The notes beneath the pieces are model-generated. The model made no database searches and had not been told where the DNA came from. It saw only the letters and a list, made by a program, of their open reading frames with translations. 18,384 bases of DNA. Origin: Prado023 sp964638055. GTDB taxonomy: Bacteria; Actinomycetota; Actinomycetes; S36-B12; CAIYMF01. Both the position numbers and the translations under genes were made by a program. Below, piece after piece: positions 1-5,893 of the stretch. The first letter of the stretch is position 1. Each line of letters opens with the position of its first letter. Where the stretch lies: NCBI GenBank assembly GCA_964638055.1, contig CAZWXF010000057.1, positions 1 to 18,384 on the forward strand, given 5' to 3'.

Positions 1-82
1 CGATGTCGAAGTCGACCCCAGTCAGCACGTCGTTGTCCCCGTAGCGCATCCGCAGATCGCGGACCTGCACCATCGGCCCCAT
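1..82 (-). CDS. ABC transporter ATP-binding protein, N-terminal fragment
   Basis: Only the first 27 codons are in the window; the gene continues off the left edge. The visible peptide (VQVRDLRMRYGDNDVLTGV within it) has the usual opening of an ABC ATPase: a first beta strand, an aromatic A-loop position (RMRYGD), then the 'VL.GVDFDI' strand that precedes the Walker A loop, which itself is outside the window. The start is ATG at 82, with a G-rich stretch (AGGGGG) about 8 nt upstream. A second ATG at 73 is also possible. The product would be a cytoplasmic ATPase energising a transporter. Its substrate and membrane partner cannot be told from this fragment. Confidence 0.75.
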   Translation of the reverse strand, partial: MGPMVQVRDLRMRYGDNDVLTGVDFDI

Positions 83-412
83 CGGTGGGCCCCCTGACCA
101 CGGTCGCTCCTGCCGAATCATCAGGCTAGGGCCCCCTCACCCCGAATGCCAGAGCCGCTGCCTCAACAGAAGGCCGGCAGACGACGGATGCCCTGGTCGC
201 GGCGGTGAGCATCGTGGATCAAAGGCGGGTTGCGATAGGTGAGCCGGTCAGGGCGGACCTGCTGGTGGTGGACGCGTCGGTACCGGCGTTCCCAGCGGCG
301 CCAGGAACCCGGTCCTCCAGAGGTCCAAGGCGCCTCGACCAGACAATCCCGCGGTTGTCACGCCGTACCGGTCGTCGCTCCAGTCGAGTGGCTGTCCAGG
401 GCTTGGGGCGCG
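83..412. other. 330-bp intergenic stretch, no gene recognised
   Basis: This lies between the start of the ABC ATPase gene and the stop of the lipoprotein gene, so it holds the ATPase promoter and the lipoprotein 3' end. On the minus strand, roughly 170-350, one frame reads Trp/Arg/Tyr-rich (SWRRWERRYRRVHHQQ, then RLTYRNPP) and looks more protein-like than the other frames. It has no start codon and I could not assign it to a family; it may be a worn gene end or chance. Confidence 0.35.
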
Positions 413-1117
413 TCAGGGCGCGAGGAGCTCGCGTGCCTCGGCGGTGAGGAGGTCGTCGACGGCGGCCCACGGCACCGTGTAGACCGGGAGGCCGTGGAAG
501 CCCAACTGGAAGTCCTGGAAGTGGAATTCCAGCCCAGCGGGGGTGGACTGCCAGGCGCTCCAGTTCTCCGCCTTAGGAGCCAGGCCGGACGCGGCGGCGT
601 CGCCGCCGGAGGCCTCCAGGGCCTTGCCTACCTCCTGGGCGCAGACCGAGTAGGCGGCGGGCAGGTCGGTGAAGACGTCGCTCAGCAGGATCGGTTGGCC
701 CGCGGTGGTGGTCAGCGCGGCGGTGCTCACCGAGTTGTTCGGGTGCGCCGTGCCGTCGAGGTAGTCGACGAACTCGACCACAACCTGGACCGTGCGGCCG
801 TCATTCGTCGTCACCGCACCCTCGCCCTCCAAGTTGCGCTGTGCGCCATCGTCAAGCTTCACCTGCTCTTTGGCCATCGCGATCGCAGACTCGGCCGGTG
901 CGCGGACACGCCGGTTGATCTCGTCGTCAGCGTCGCTGCCGCTGAACGTCGGGATCTCCACGTTCCAGGTCAAAGTGCCCTCGGTGCCCTTCATGATGTC
1001 GTTCCCCACCTGCAGAGGGCTGGCTGAATCGGTTGGGGGCGCATCTGACGTGCACCCAGAGACGAACAGCAGGAGCGTGACCGCCAGTCCGGCGGCGAAC
1101 AGTCGGCGGGCGTCCAC
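413..1117 (-). CDS. Secreted lipoprotein, DUF3298/RsiV-like
   Basis: A 234-residue lipoprotein. The N-terminus is a lipoprotein signal: MDARR, a hydrophobic stretch at residues 6-19, then lipobox VSGC with Cys22 as the lipidation site, followed by a Ser/Pro/Thr linker to about residue 35. The mature part matches the DUF4163/DUF3298 (RsiV/PdaC-like) fold family. It has a W-N-V-E-I-P strand at 51-56, the 'TAHPNN' motif at 123-128 that corresponds to the family's G-x-H-x-N turn, 'ILLSDVF' at 143-149, and a C-terminal 'GLPVYTVPWAAV' strand at 209-220. Family members bind ligands or cell-wall components outside the membrane; the ligand here is unknown. The GTG start at 1117 has a TAGTTT box exactly 12 nt upstream and no Shine-Dalgarno, suggesting a leaderless message. 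It stands alone, divergent from the CPBP protease. Confidence 0.8.
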   Translation of the reverse strand: MDARRLFAAGLAVTLLLFVSGCTSDAPPTDSASPLQVGNDIMKGTEGTLTWNVEIPTFSGSDADDEINRRVRAPAESAIAMAKEQVKLDDGAQRNLEGEGAVTTNDGRTVQVVVEFVDYLDGTAHPNNSVSTAALTTTAGQPILLSDVFTDLPAAYSVCAQEVGKALEASGGDAAASGLAPKAENWSAWQSTPAGLEFHFQDFQLGFHGLPVYTVPWAAVDDLLTAEARELLAP

Positions 1118-1123
1118 GGGCGC

Positions 1124-1129
1124 AAACTA
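1124..1129 (-). promoter_or_regulatory. -10 box (TAGTTT) of the lipoprotein gene, leaderless geometry
   Basis: TAGTTT on the minus strand, then 6 nt, then the GTG start at 1117. That places the predicted transcription start on the start codon. No clear -35 is visible, as is common in actinobacteria. Confidence 0.5.
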
Positions 1130-1298
1130 GCAGGGCCGCGTACCTGCGAGGCATCGGAGTGCCCTGAGCCACGGGCATCCGATTCACGCCGACGGGGTCG
1201 CTGTCTCGGCCCAGCAGCTGCGCGGCGAACAATGGGATCGAGGAGCGCTTCCGCTCGGCTTCACAGGACCCGTCGAACTGTGCGGGCTGCGCGCATCA

Positions 1299-1324
1299 GG
1301 TCGAGCGGGTCGAGGAGCTCGACC
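1299..1324. repeat. Short TCGA-type inverted repeat
   Basis: GGTCGAGC at 1299-1306 pairs perfectly with GCTCGACC at 1317-1324 around a 10-nt loop. The arms match the ends of the larger TCGA repeat family found near rel, secDF and ruvCAB, so this may be a worn single copy. It sits between two divergent genes. Confidence 0.45.
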
Positions 1325-1359
1325 AAACCGCTGACAAGCGTCGCGGACCGGGCCCTCCA

Positions 1360-1365
1360 TACGAT
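1360..1365 (+). promoter_or_regulatory. -10 box (TACGAT) of the CPBP protease gene
   Basis: TACGAT ends 6 nt before the GTG at 1372. With no ribosome-binding site between them, transcription probably starts at or next to the start codon. Confidence 0.5.
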
Positions 1366-1371
1366 CCCCGG

Positions 1372-2196
1372 GTGAAGCGGCTGCCCGTGACCACCTTCTT
1401 GGTGCTCGCCTTCCTGGTCACCTGGGTGATCTGGGTACCGCGGGCGCTTGGAGCCGACTGGGCCGTCCAGGTCGGTCAGATCTGGTCCTATGGCCCCGCA
1501 ATCGCGGCCCTCGCCGCCGCTGTTCTCACGGGCGGCCGTGCCGCCTTCCGCGAACTGGTCGCGGGCCTCGACAAGTGGCGAATCGGCTGGGGCTGGTATG
1601 CGGTCATCGTGGTCGGCCCCCTCGCGCTCGCCACCCTCACCGCCGCGATCAACGTGGCGCTGGGTGGGAGCTGGCAGCAGGGATCGCCGGACGCGCTGTC
1701 GGAGCCCCTGCCCATCATCCTGTTGCTGATCTTCATCCTCACCATCACCGACGGGCTCGGTGAAGAGCTCGGCTGGCGGGGGTTCGCCCTTCCCAGAATG
1801 CTGAAGCACGGCAACGCCGTCTCTGCCAGCATCGCATTGGGCTTGGTCTGGGCGGTGTGGCACGCCCCTCTGTTCTGGACGGAAGACAACGCATTGGAGG
1901 GCACACCGATGTGGCTCCTCCTCGCCCGGCTACCTGCCCTGTGTGTGATCTTCACCTGGGTCTTCCAGCACACGGAAGGCAGCGTCGTGGCGGCCTCCCT
2001 GCTGCACGGGGCGTTCAACGTGTTCTCGGTGGCACCCCCCACCTCCGGCGAGCCTCTTGCACCGGCGCTCATCGCTGTCGCGCTCACCTGGGTCGTGGCG
2101 CTCGTGCTGGCTGTCCTCGCCGGCTACCGCCGTCTCGACGGTCTGCCCCGGCGATCCAGATATGCGGACCCAGTCACCGACGCCGGGCCACGCTGA
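1372..2196 (+). CDS. CPBP-family intramembrane metalloprotease
   Basis: A 274-residue polytopic membrane protein of the CPBP (CAAX protease and bacteriocin-processing, Abi; PF02517) family. The family motifs are in order: motif 1 EELGWRG at residues 131-137 (the glutamate pair and arginine of EExxxR), motif 2 'VWAVWHAP' with His164, and motif 3 'LLHGAFN' with His212 and Asn216. The two His and the Glu residues would ligate the catalytic zinc. Hydrophobic segments are near 8-23, 39-53, 75-97, 114-126, 151-166, 181-197, 203-220 and 231-251. The tail is short, basic and cytoplasmic. Members cleave within membranes or handle prenylated or peptide substrates; the substrate here is unknown. The GTG start is supported by the -10 box 12 nt upstream. 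No partner peptide gene is visible nearby. Confidence 0.88.
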   Translation: MKRLPVTTFLVLAFLVTWVIWVPRALGADWAVQVGQIWSYGPAIAALAAAVLTGGRAAFRELVAGLDKWRIGWGWYAVIVVGPLALATLTAAINVALGGSWQQGSPDALSEPLPIILLLIFILTITDGLGEELGWRGFALPRMLKHGNAVSASIALGLVWAVWHAPLFWTEDNALEGTPMWLLLARLPALCVIFTWVFQHTEGSVVAASLLHGAFNVFSVAPPTSGEPLAPALIAVALTWVVALVLAVLAGYRRLDGLPRRSRYADPVTDAGPR

Positions 2197-2427
2197 TCGG
2201 CGTCAGGCTGCGGCCTCGAACCCGATCTCTCGGACGCCAGCACGTGCTCCGGCCAAGGCCTTTCCCGGCCGCCACATACACCCGACGATTGGCGACCGTG
2301 CCCTCGCACCTTCGCTCCTGCACGGTCGAAGTCGTCGGTGCGGAGCACTTCGACCATGTGTCGACCATCACTGACACCTGCCGCTGCGAACCAGCCAGGG
2401 ACCGCGCGCGGTTCGCGGCGCAACGAC

Positions 2428-3777
2428 TCACCTGCTGGCATCGCTGCGCGACGGTCCGGCCCGGTGAGCGGCCAAGGGCAGGGCGTAGCCGAGGTGGACC
2501 AGCGCGTCCCGGAACGCGACGTCGTGCTCGGCGGCCACCGCCAGGTGCCGATCGCCGAGCAGACGGCAGTAGGCCGCGGTTCGGGTGTCGCGGGCGATCA
2601 ACGCGGCCGTCGCCGGGTCCGCACACTCGACGAGGCGCATCACTCCCCGGTCGGACAGCGCCGAGCCGCGCGCCGCCGCGTCGGACAGCAGCCTCGTCAC
2701 GGTCTCCGGCGCGGGGCCCTCGCTGGCGCTTTCCAGCAGTCGCTGCAGGTCATCGAGGCTGCGCCCGCCGACCGTCCCGGCCAGCAGGCTCGTCATCGAC
2801 AGAAGCCAGGTCCGCTCCGCGGTCCGCTCGGCGAACGCCGACAGCGTCATCGCCTCCCCCGGCGTCAGGTCGCCAACTGCGACAACCTCGCGGGTTGACA
2901 GCACCTTCAGCACCGCGGTGGGTGCGGGGTCGACCGGGGGCCGGTCGGTGATCCCCAGTACGTAAGCGCCGAGGCCGTTGAGCCGCACGGCGGTCAGGCC
3001 GTCGTAGCGGCTCAGATACGCCAGGTCGTCGGCGCCCCAGATGTGCCCGAAGTCCCGACGCGCCCCGGCCGGCTCGGTGAACTCCACGTCGAGCAGGCCC
3101 AGCGTGGCCGCATATTCGAACAGGACCGCCAGGGTGTATCGGCCCTGAAGGATCTCCCACTCGTGGTTGCCGTCATACCCGAGGCTTCCGTACTGCGGGT
3201 CCGCCAGGTAGAGCCGCCACAAGCTGCGCGAGTTCCGCTCAACGGTCGGGTTCAACCCACCGCGGCGCATCTGCTCGAACAAGTCATCGACCTCGACCCA
3301 TGTGCCCATGGGCAACCCGCCCACCGCCGCGGCAACGGTCCTCCGACGGGTGGAGACCGAGGACAGCACGTTCACTCCCCGCTGACCCTTGATGTTCTCG
3401 ATCCGGCTGAACTCGTCGAGGACACCGCTGCTGACCCACTTGCGCCACACGTCCCGGACCGTTCCATGCGGCGGTGCCGAGAGCGCCTTGCGACCACGGG
3501 CGGTGAGCTGCAGTCGTGTTCCCGCGAGTTCGGCAAGTCCTCCCGCCTGGATGAGCAGTGGCCACGCGTAGGCCGCGATCGCCTCGCCCGGGTAGAAATC
3601 GCCCCGCACCAGCAGGCCGGCCAAGCTCGCCACCGCAGACGCCGAGGGACGGCGCGTCTTCTCGCTGCAGCGCACCCGACCCAGCGCGCACTGCTCGAGC
3701 ACGACCCGCAGGTTGGCCACCGCCTCGTCGGCAGTCTCACGCACAACGGTCAAGGAACCGTCGGAGATGGCGCTCAC
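2428..3777 (-). CDS. Winged-helix protein with XPB-helicase-associated-type C-terminal domain
   Basis: A 449-residue cytoplasmic protein without helicase motifs. Residues about 45-125 look like a winged-helix unit ending in 'LTARGRKALSAPPHGT' and then 'VWRKWVSSGVLDEFSRI'. The middle (150-300) is aromatic-rich and unassigned. Residues about 340-435 (LLESASEGPAPETV, then 'RLVECADPATAALIARDTRT', then 'DALVHLGYALP') resemble the 'helicase conserved C-terminal domain 3' found with XPB-like helicases in actinobacteria. A DNA-binding or regulatory role is likely; no enzyme activity is evident. GTG at 3777 has TAGGGT exactly 12 nt upstream, and the TAG of that box is the stop codon of the broken upstream gene. 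An AGGG about 8 nt upstream could instead serve as a weak ribosome site. The C-terminal family call is moderate. Confidence 0.7.
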   Translation of the reverse strand: MSAISDGSLTVVRETADEAVANLRVVLEQCALGRVRCSEKTRRPSASAVASLAGLLVRGDFYPGEAIAAYAWPLLIQAGGLAELAGTRLQLTARGRKALSAPPHGTVRDVWRKWVSSGVLDEFSRIENIKGQRGVNVLSSVSTRRRTVAAAVGGLPMGTWVEVDDLFEQMRRGGLNPTVERNSRSLWRLYLADPQYGSLGYDGNHEWEILQGRYTLAVLFEYAATLGLLDVEFTEPAGARRDFGHIWGADDLAYLSRYDGLTAVRLNGLGAYVLGITDRPPVDPAPTAVLKVLSTREVVAVGDLTPGEAMTLSAFAERTAERTWLLSMTSLLAGTVGGRSLDDLQRLLESASEGPAPETVTRLLSDAAARGSALSDRGVMRLVECADPATAALIARDTRTAAYCRLLGDRHLAVAAEHDVAFRDALVHLGYALPLAAHRAGPSRSDASR

Positions 3778-3783
3778 CGCTCG

Positions 3784-3789
3784 ACCCTA
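3784..3789 (-). promoter_or_regulatory. -10 box (TAGGGT) of the winged-helix gene
   Basis: TAGGGT sits with 6 nt between it and the GTG at 3777. This is the same geometry as three other genes in this half of the window. The first three bases double as the stop of the upstream pseudogene, so an internal promoter and a readthrough operon are both possible. Confidence 0.4.
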
Positions 3790-4101
3790 CTTCCAGCGCA
3801 TGAACGTCTGGCACGGAACCTCACGCTCGCCTGTGCTGCGCCCCAGCTTGATGCCGGGGATATCGATACGGGCTGCAAGCTCACTGAGGCGGCCAGGCGA
3901 CGAGCGCCGCGATCGGCTCCAGTGCCAAAGGCACCGGTAGCACCGACTGTGCGATCCGGACGTTGGCCACCAGCGCGTCCAGGGAGTCTCTCGTGCGGGG
4001 AAAGGTCTCGGACGGTACCCAATGCGGCCGTCGATGCGGTCTCGCAGGCCCGCGGCGGTGATGCTCAGCTGGCTTCGCCTCCGCCGGATCTCCCTCGTCA
4101 C
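3787..4101 (-). pseudogene. Small gene broken by two compensating frameshifts
   Basis: About 105 codons, family not recognised. From GTG 4101 the first frame reads a plausible peptide (RSQLSITAAGLRDRIDGRIG) and becomes Trp/Arg/Cys-rich nonsense after about 4017. The neighbouring frame then reads well (VPSETFPRTRDSLDALVANV, on to 'LALEPIAALVAW') until a TGA at 3881-3883. The first frame becomes sensible again from about 3895 (GRLSELAARIDIPGIKLGRS) to TAG 3787-3789. Joined across the two shifts these give one coherent protein with a helical middle and a C-terminus ending 'CQTFMRWK'. The stop lies 9 nt before the winged-helix gene, suggesting they were once co-transcribed. Real decay and two sequencing errors are both possible. 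Confidence 0.6.
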
Positions 4102-4434
4102 GGCTGTGGGGACCGGATCGACCCATAGTGCCCACCCCGTGACCCCGCTGCAGGGGCCCTCTTGAAGGCGCTCACTCCCTCGGCGTAGCCCAATCCGGCG
4201 GCGCGGTCATGGGCTGCTCATCCCGCCGTGGCAAGGCCGGATTCTGATTCATGAGACGTCGTTCTTTCGATGGTGGGTTCTTCATGGATCGGCGCAGAGA
4301 CCTCAAACTTTGAGAGGTTCCCTCGTCACAGTCATAGGACCAGAGCGCGCGGAGTAGCCCCTCAGCGTCGACGGTCAAGAGGGCGTCGCCCGTCGAGGTT
4401 GGCGAGGGGATCTGTCACCGGGAGGGGCGCAGGC
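4102..4434. other. Intergenic region with a perfect 13-bp palindrome
   Basis: No convincing gene. The GC content dips here (for example 4255-4320), as expected for a promoter region. CTCAAACTTTGAG at 4302-4314 is a perfect dyad around one central base and could be an operator. A minus-strand reading frame at 4172-4378 starts with TTG and ends in a plausible but unrecognised peptide (MNQNPALPRRDEQPMTAPPD inside it). I do not call it a gene. Confidence 0.4.
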
Positions 4435-4764
4435 TCAGTCCGAGCAGTCCACGGCGATGGCGAGGGCCGCGCAGATCTGGCGCATCCGGTGGTCGGCCAA
4501 TCGGCCCAGGCGTTCGACGAGAATGGCGATCGAGACGCTTTCGACCGAGTCCAGGTTCACTGCCGAACGAAGCGGTACGGGGTCCTCGCCGGGTTCGAGG
4601 AGGACTTCGCTGGGCAGGTGTCGGATGGTGGTCGTGCACGGTGCGATCAGCGCGCGGCGGTGGCGCGGGATCACGGCGTCACGAGAGAGCACGACCACGG
4701 GTCTGCGCGCGGTTTCAGCCATTTCGCACCACCACACGTCCCCGCGTGCGGGTAGGTCTGTCAC
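4435..4764 (-). CDS. mazF: MazF/PemK-family endoribonuclease toxin
   Basis: A 109-residue toxin of the MazF/PemK (PF02452) family, which cut mRNA at short motifs and stop growth when not bound by antitoxin. Visible family features are the opening strand 'RGDVWWCEM' at residues 7-15, 'RRPVVVLSRD' at 20-29, the basic 'RHRRALIAPCTTTIRHLPSEV' region at 34-54 (Thr and Arg of the active site), 'NLDSVESV' at 70-77, and the closing helix 'RMRQICAALAIAV' at 93-105. The length is normal. The GTG start at 4764 overlaps the antitoxin stop by 4 nt (GTGA), so translation is probably coupled and antitoxin is made first. The subfamily and cleavage motif cannot be read from sequence. The reading frame runs on past the start into the antitoxin region, but the family alignment supports this start. 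Confidence 0.85.
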   Translation of the reverse strand: MTDLPARGDVWWCEMAETARRPVVVLSRDAVIPRHRRALIAPCTTTIRHLPSEVLLEPGEDPVPLRSAVNLDSVESVSIAILVERLGRLADHRMRQICAALAIAVDCSD

Positions 4765-4994
4765 GAGGCCGCAACCGCCCGCCGGAAGGAGGCCAGGTCC
4801 CCCCAGGCGTCTGGTTCGTCGAGCGGGTGCGCGTCGTAGGCGGCGTAGCTGGCGTTCACCTCGGTGGCGCGATACCGAGCCACCAGGGCAGCGAGGGCCT
4901 CGTCGATCAGCGCGGAGTCCGGCTTGCCGGAGGCCTTCCGGGCGCTGTCCAGCAGGTCCGAGTCCACCGTGGTGCTCAATCGCGTGGGACTCAN
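4761..4994 (-). CDS. mazE: MazE-type ribbon-helix-helix antitoxin, start codon cut by gap
   Basis: A protein of about 77 residues. The N-terminal 'SPTRLSTTVDSDLLDSARKA' is a ribbon-helix-helix DNA-binding start: a beta strand, then a helix. The 'SALIDEALAALVARYRA' helix follows. The C-terminal acidic and aromatic tail (YDAHPLDEPDAWGDLASF) is the kind that threads onto MazF. The codon before AGT CCC ACG is N-T-G, with only its first base hidden in the assembly gap. It would be an ATG or GTG at 4994-4992, so the coding region is essentially complete, while promoter and operator are lost in the gap. The pair most likely represses its own promoter, as MazEF-type modules do; that cannot be checked here. 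Confidence 0.8.
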   Translation of the reverse strand, partial: XSPTRLSTTVDSDLLDSARKASGKPDSALIDEALAALVARYRATEVNASYAAYDAHPLDEPDAWGDLASFRRAVAAS

Positions 4995-5093
4995 NNNNNN
5001 NNNNNNNNNNNNNNNNNNNNNNNNNNNNNNNNNNNNNNNNNNNNNNNNNNNNNNNNNNNNNNNNNNNNNNNNNNNNNNNNNNNNNNNNNNNNN
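4994..5093. other. Assembly gap (100 N)
   Basis: Exactly 100 N, a placeholder for an unknown length. It removes the promoter of the toxin-antitoxin pair. Unlike the other two gaps, no obvious repeat borders it. Confidence 0.98.
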
Positions 5094-5198
5094 CAATCAC
5101 GCCACGACAGACGGAGCTGCGTGTCGGCGCCCGACTGGGGGTGGTAGGACCCACGTTTGCGTCACCTGCCCTCGACGCCGTGGCTCCTCGTGCTTGAG

Positions 5199-5219
5199 CC
5201 CCCGGTGGTCTGCCGGGGG
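5199..5219. terminator. GC-rich hairpin without T-tract
   Basis: CCCCCGG at 5199-5205 pairs perfectly with CCGGGGG at 5213-5219 across a 7-nt loop. It lies 36 nt before the next gene and has no T-run on either side. It could be an actinobacterial terminator for a plus-strand gene hidden by the gap, or an element in the next gene's promoter. Confidence 0.4.
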
Positions 5220-5243
5220 GTCTGTGCGCAGTTGCGCGGCGCG

Positions 5244-5249
5244 CATACT
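5244..5249 (+). promoter_or_regulatory. -10-like box (CATACT)
   Basis: CATACT has one mismatch to TANNNT and ends 6 nt before the GTG at 5256. The spacing is the same as in the other leaderless candidates. The G-run between box and start could also act as a poor ribosome site. Confidence 0.35.
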
Positions 5250-5255
5250 GGGGTT

Positions 5256-5477
5256 GTGGCAACATCACCTGGAAGTCCGCGTCCCCGTCACGCCAGCAGC
5301 CCCTTCCAGCCTGAGCCCGCGCCGGTGATCGAGGCTTTCTCGGTCGACGACCGGGTCTCGCATGACTCGTATGGGTTGGGTCGAGTGGTGGGGCTGGACG
5401 CAGGTGGGGTGACGGTGGACTTCATGGGCAAGAAGGTGTGGATCACGACGCCGTTCCGCAAGATGACCAAGCTCTAG
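5256..5477 (+). CDS. Small SH3/Tudor-like protein (hypothetical)
   Basis: 73 residues. The first 30 are Pro/Ser-rich and probably disordered. Residues about 31-73 form a compact beta domain: 'FSVDDRVSHDSYGLGRVVGL', then 'GVTVDFMGKKVWITTPFRKM', then TKL. This 'VGDRVxHxxYGLGRVV...VxVDFG' pattern is a small SH3/Tudor-like barrel, related to the tail of UvrD/PcrA and to CarD-type domains, and it recurs as a short stand-alone protein in actinobacteria. In larger proteins such barrels contact RNA polymerase or nucleic acid; the function here is unknown. A longer ATG version starting at 5157 reads through the hairpin and lacks family-like sequence, so the GTG is preferred. Confidence 0.72.
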   Translation: MATSPGSPRPRHASSPFQPEPAPVIEAFSVDDRVSHDSYGLGRVVGLDAGGVTVDFMGKKVWITTPFRKMTKL

Positions 5478-5692
5478 AGAGGGTCGGGGGCGCGGGTCAT
5501 CCTTTCGGTGGGGTTGGTCGTCAGGCGGCGCCATGACCCGGGTCTGCGGACGCGAGAGAGCCTGCGTCAGGAGCAGCTCGAACCACCGACTCAGTTCAGC
5601 CGTGGGCGGCCGCGCCACTGGCAGACGGGTTCTCGAAGATGCCCTCGGGGAGGACATCTCCATGGGCTTGGTCTGGTATTGGCGAATGTCGT

Positions 5693-5821
5693 CCAGGAGA
5701 CCCGGGAGCCAGGATCGAACCTCAACAGAGACTCTCAAACTCGCCCGCCAATGGGCGTGGCATCGCCCGGGTTGCCCGCAGCGGGCCGGTCGAGACGTTC
5801 GGCGATTCGGAGTGAGGCCGA
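5693..5821 (-). pseudogene. Remnant of a RelE/HigB-like toxin gene
   Basis: One frame reads 'LRIAERLDRPAAGNPGDATP' and 'IGGRV', then a TGA at 5735-5737, then on in the same frame 'ESLLRFDPGSRVSW'. This follows the central block of RelE/HigB-like toxins (PF05973 type), whose pattern is roughly R-I-x-x-R-L-x-x-x-x-x-G-N-x-G-D-x-x-P-[IV]-G-x-G-V-x-E-L-R-[IF]-x-x-G-P-G-Y-R-V-Y. The stop falls between the G-V and E-L-R parts. The N-terminal and C-terminal thirds and any start codon are missing, and no antitoxin gene is evident. The family assignment rests on about 40 aligned residues and is an inference. Confidence 0.5.
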
Positions 5822-5881
5822 CCCGGTCCTGGAGCTTGCCTGAGGGCAAGGTGCTCGCCGTGGTCGAGTTCGCTGGCCCGG

Positions 5882-5887
5882 TACCGT
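5882..5887 (+). promoter_or_regulatory. -10 box (TACCGT) of the reductase-like gene
   Basis: TACCGT ends 6 nt before GTG 5894, and no Shine-Dalgarno lies between them. Confidence 0.45.
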
Positions 5888-5893
5888 CGCGGT

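Larger units (their letters stand above)
5478..5893. other. 416-bp region without an intact gene; holds a toxin-gene remnant
   Basis: No intact gene is supported. The minus strand carries a RelE-like remnant (5693-5821, listed separately). The rest, 5500-5690, has an open minus-strand frame with a few helical-looking segments (TAELSRWFELLLTQALSR) that I cannot assign. The right end contains the promoter of the reductase-like gene. Confidence 0.5.

Noticed and set aside
205..470. Overlapping short frames between the ABC ATPase and lipoprotein genes
   Set aside because: They are Arg-rich on both strands, without start-site signals or recognisable domains.
4172..4378. 68-codon minus-strand reading frame
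   Set aside because: TTG start, no ribosome site, no family resemblance. It is described only as part of the intergenic region.
5700..5725. Minus-strand GGTTCGATCCTGGCTCCC resembling a tRNA T-arm
   Set aside because: The stem does not pair beyond two or three bases, and no acceptor stem or anticodon arm can be built around it. The same bases are better explained as part of the RelE-like remnant.
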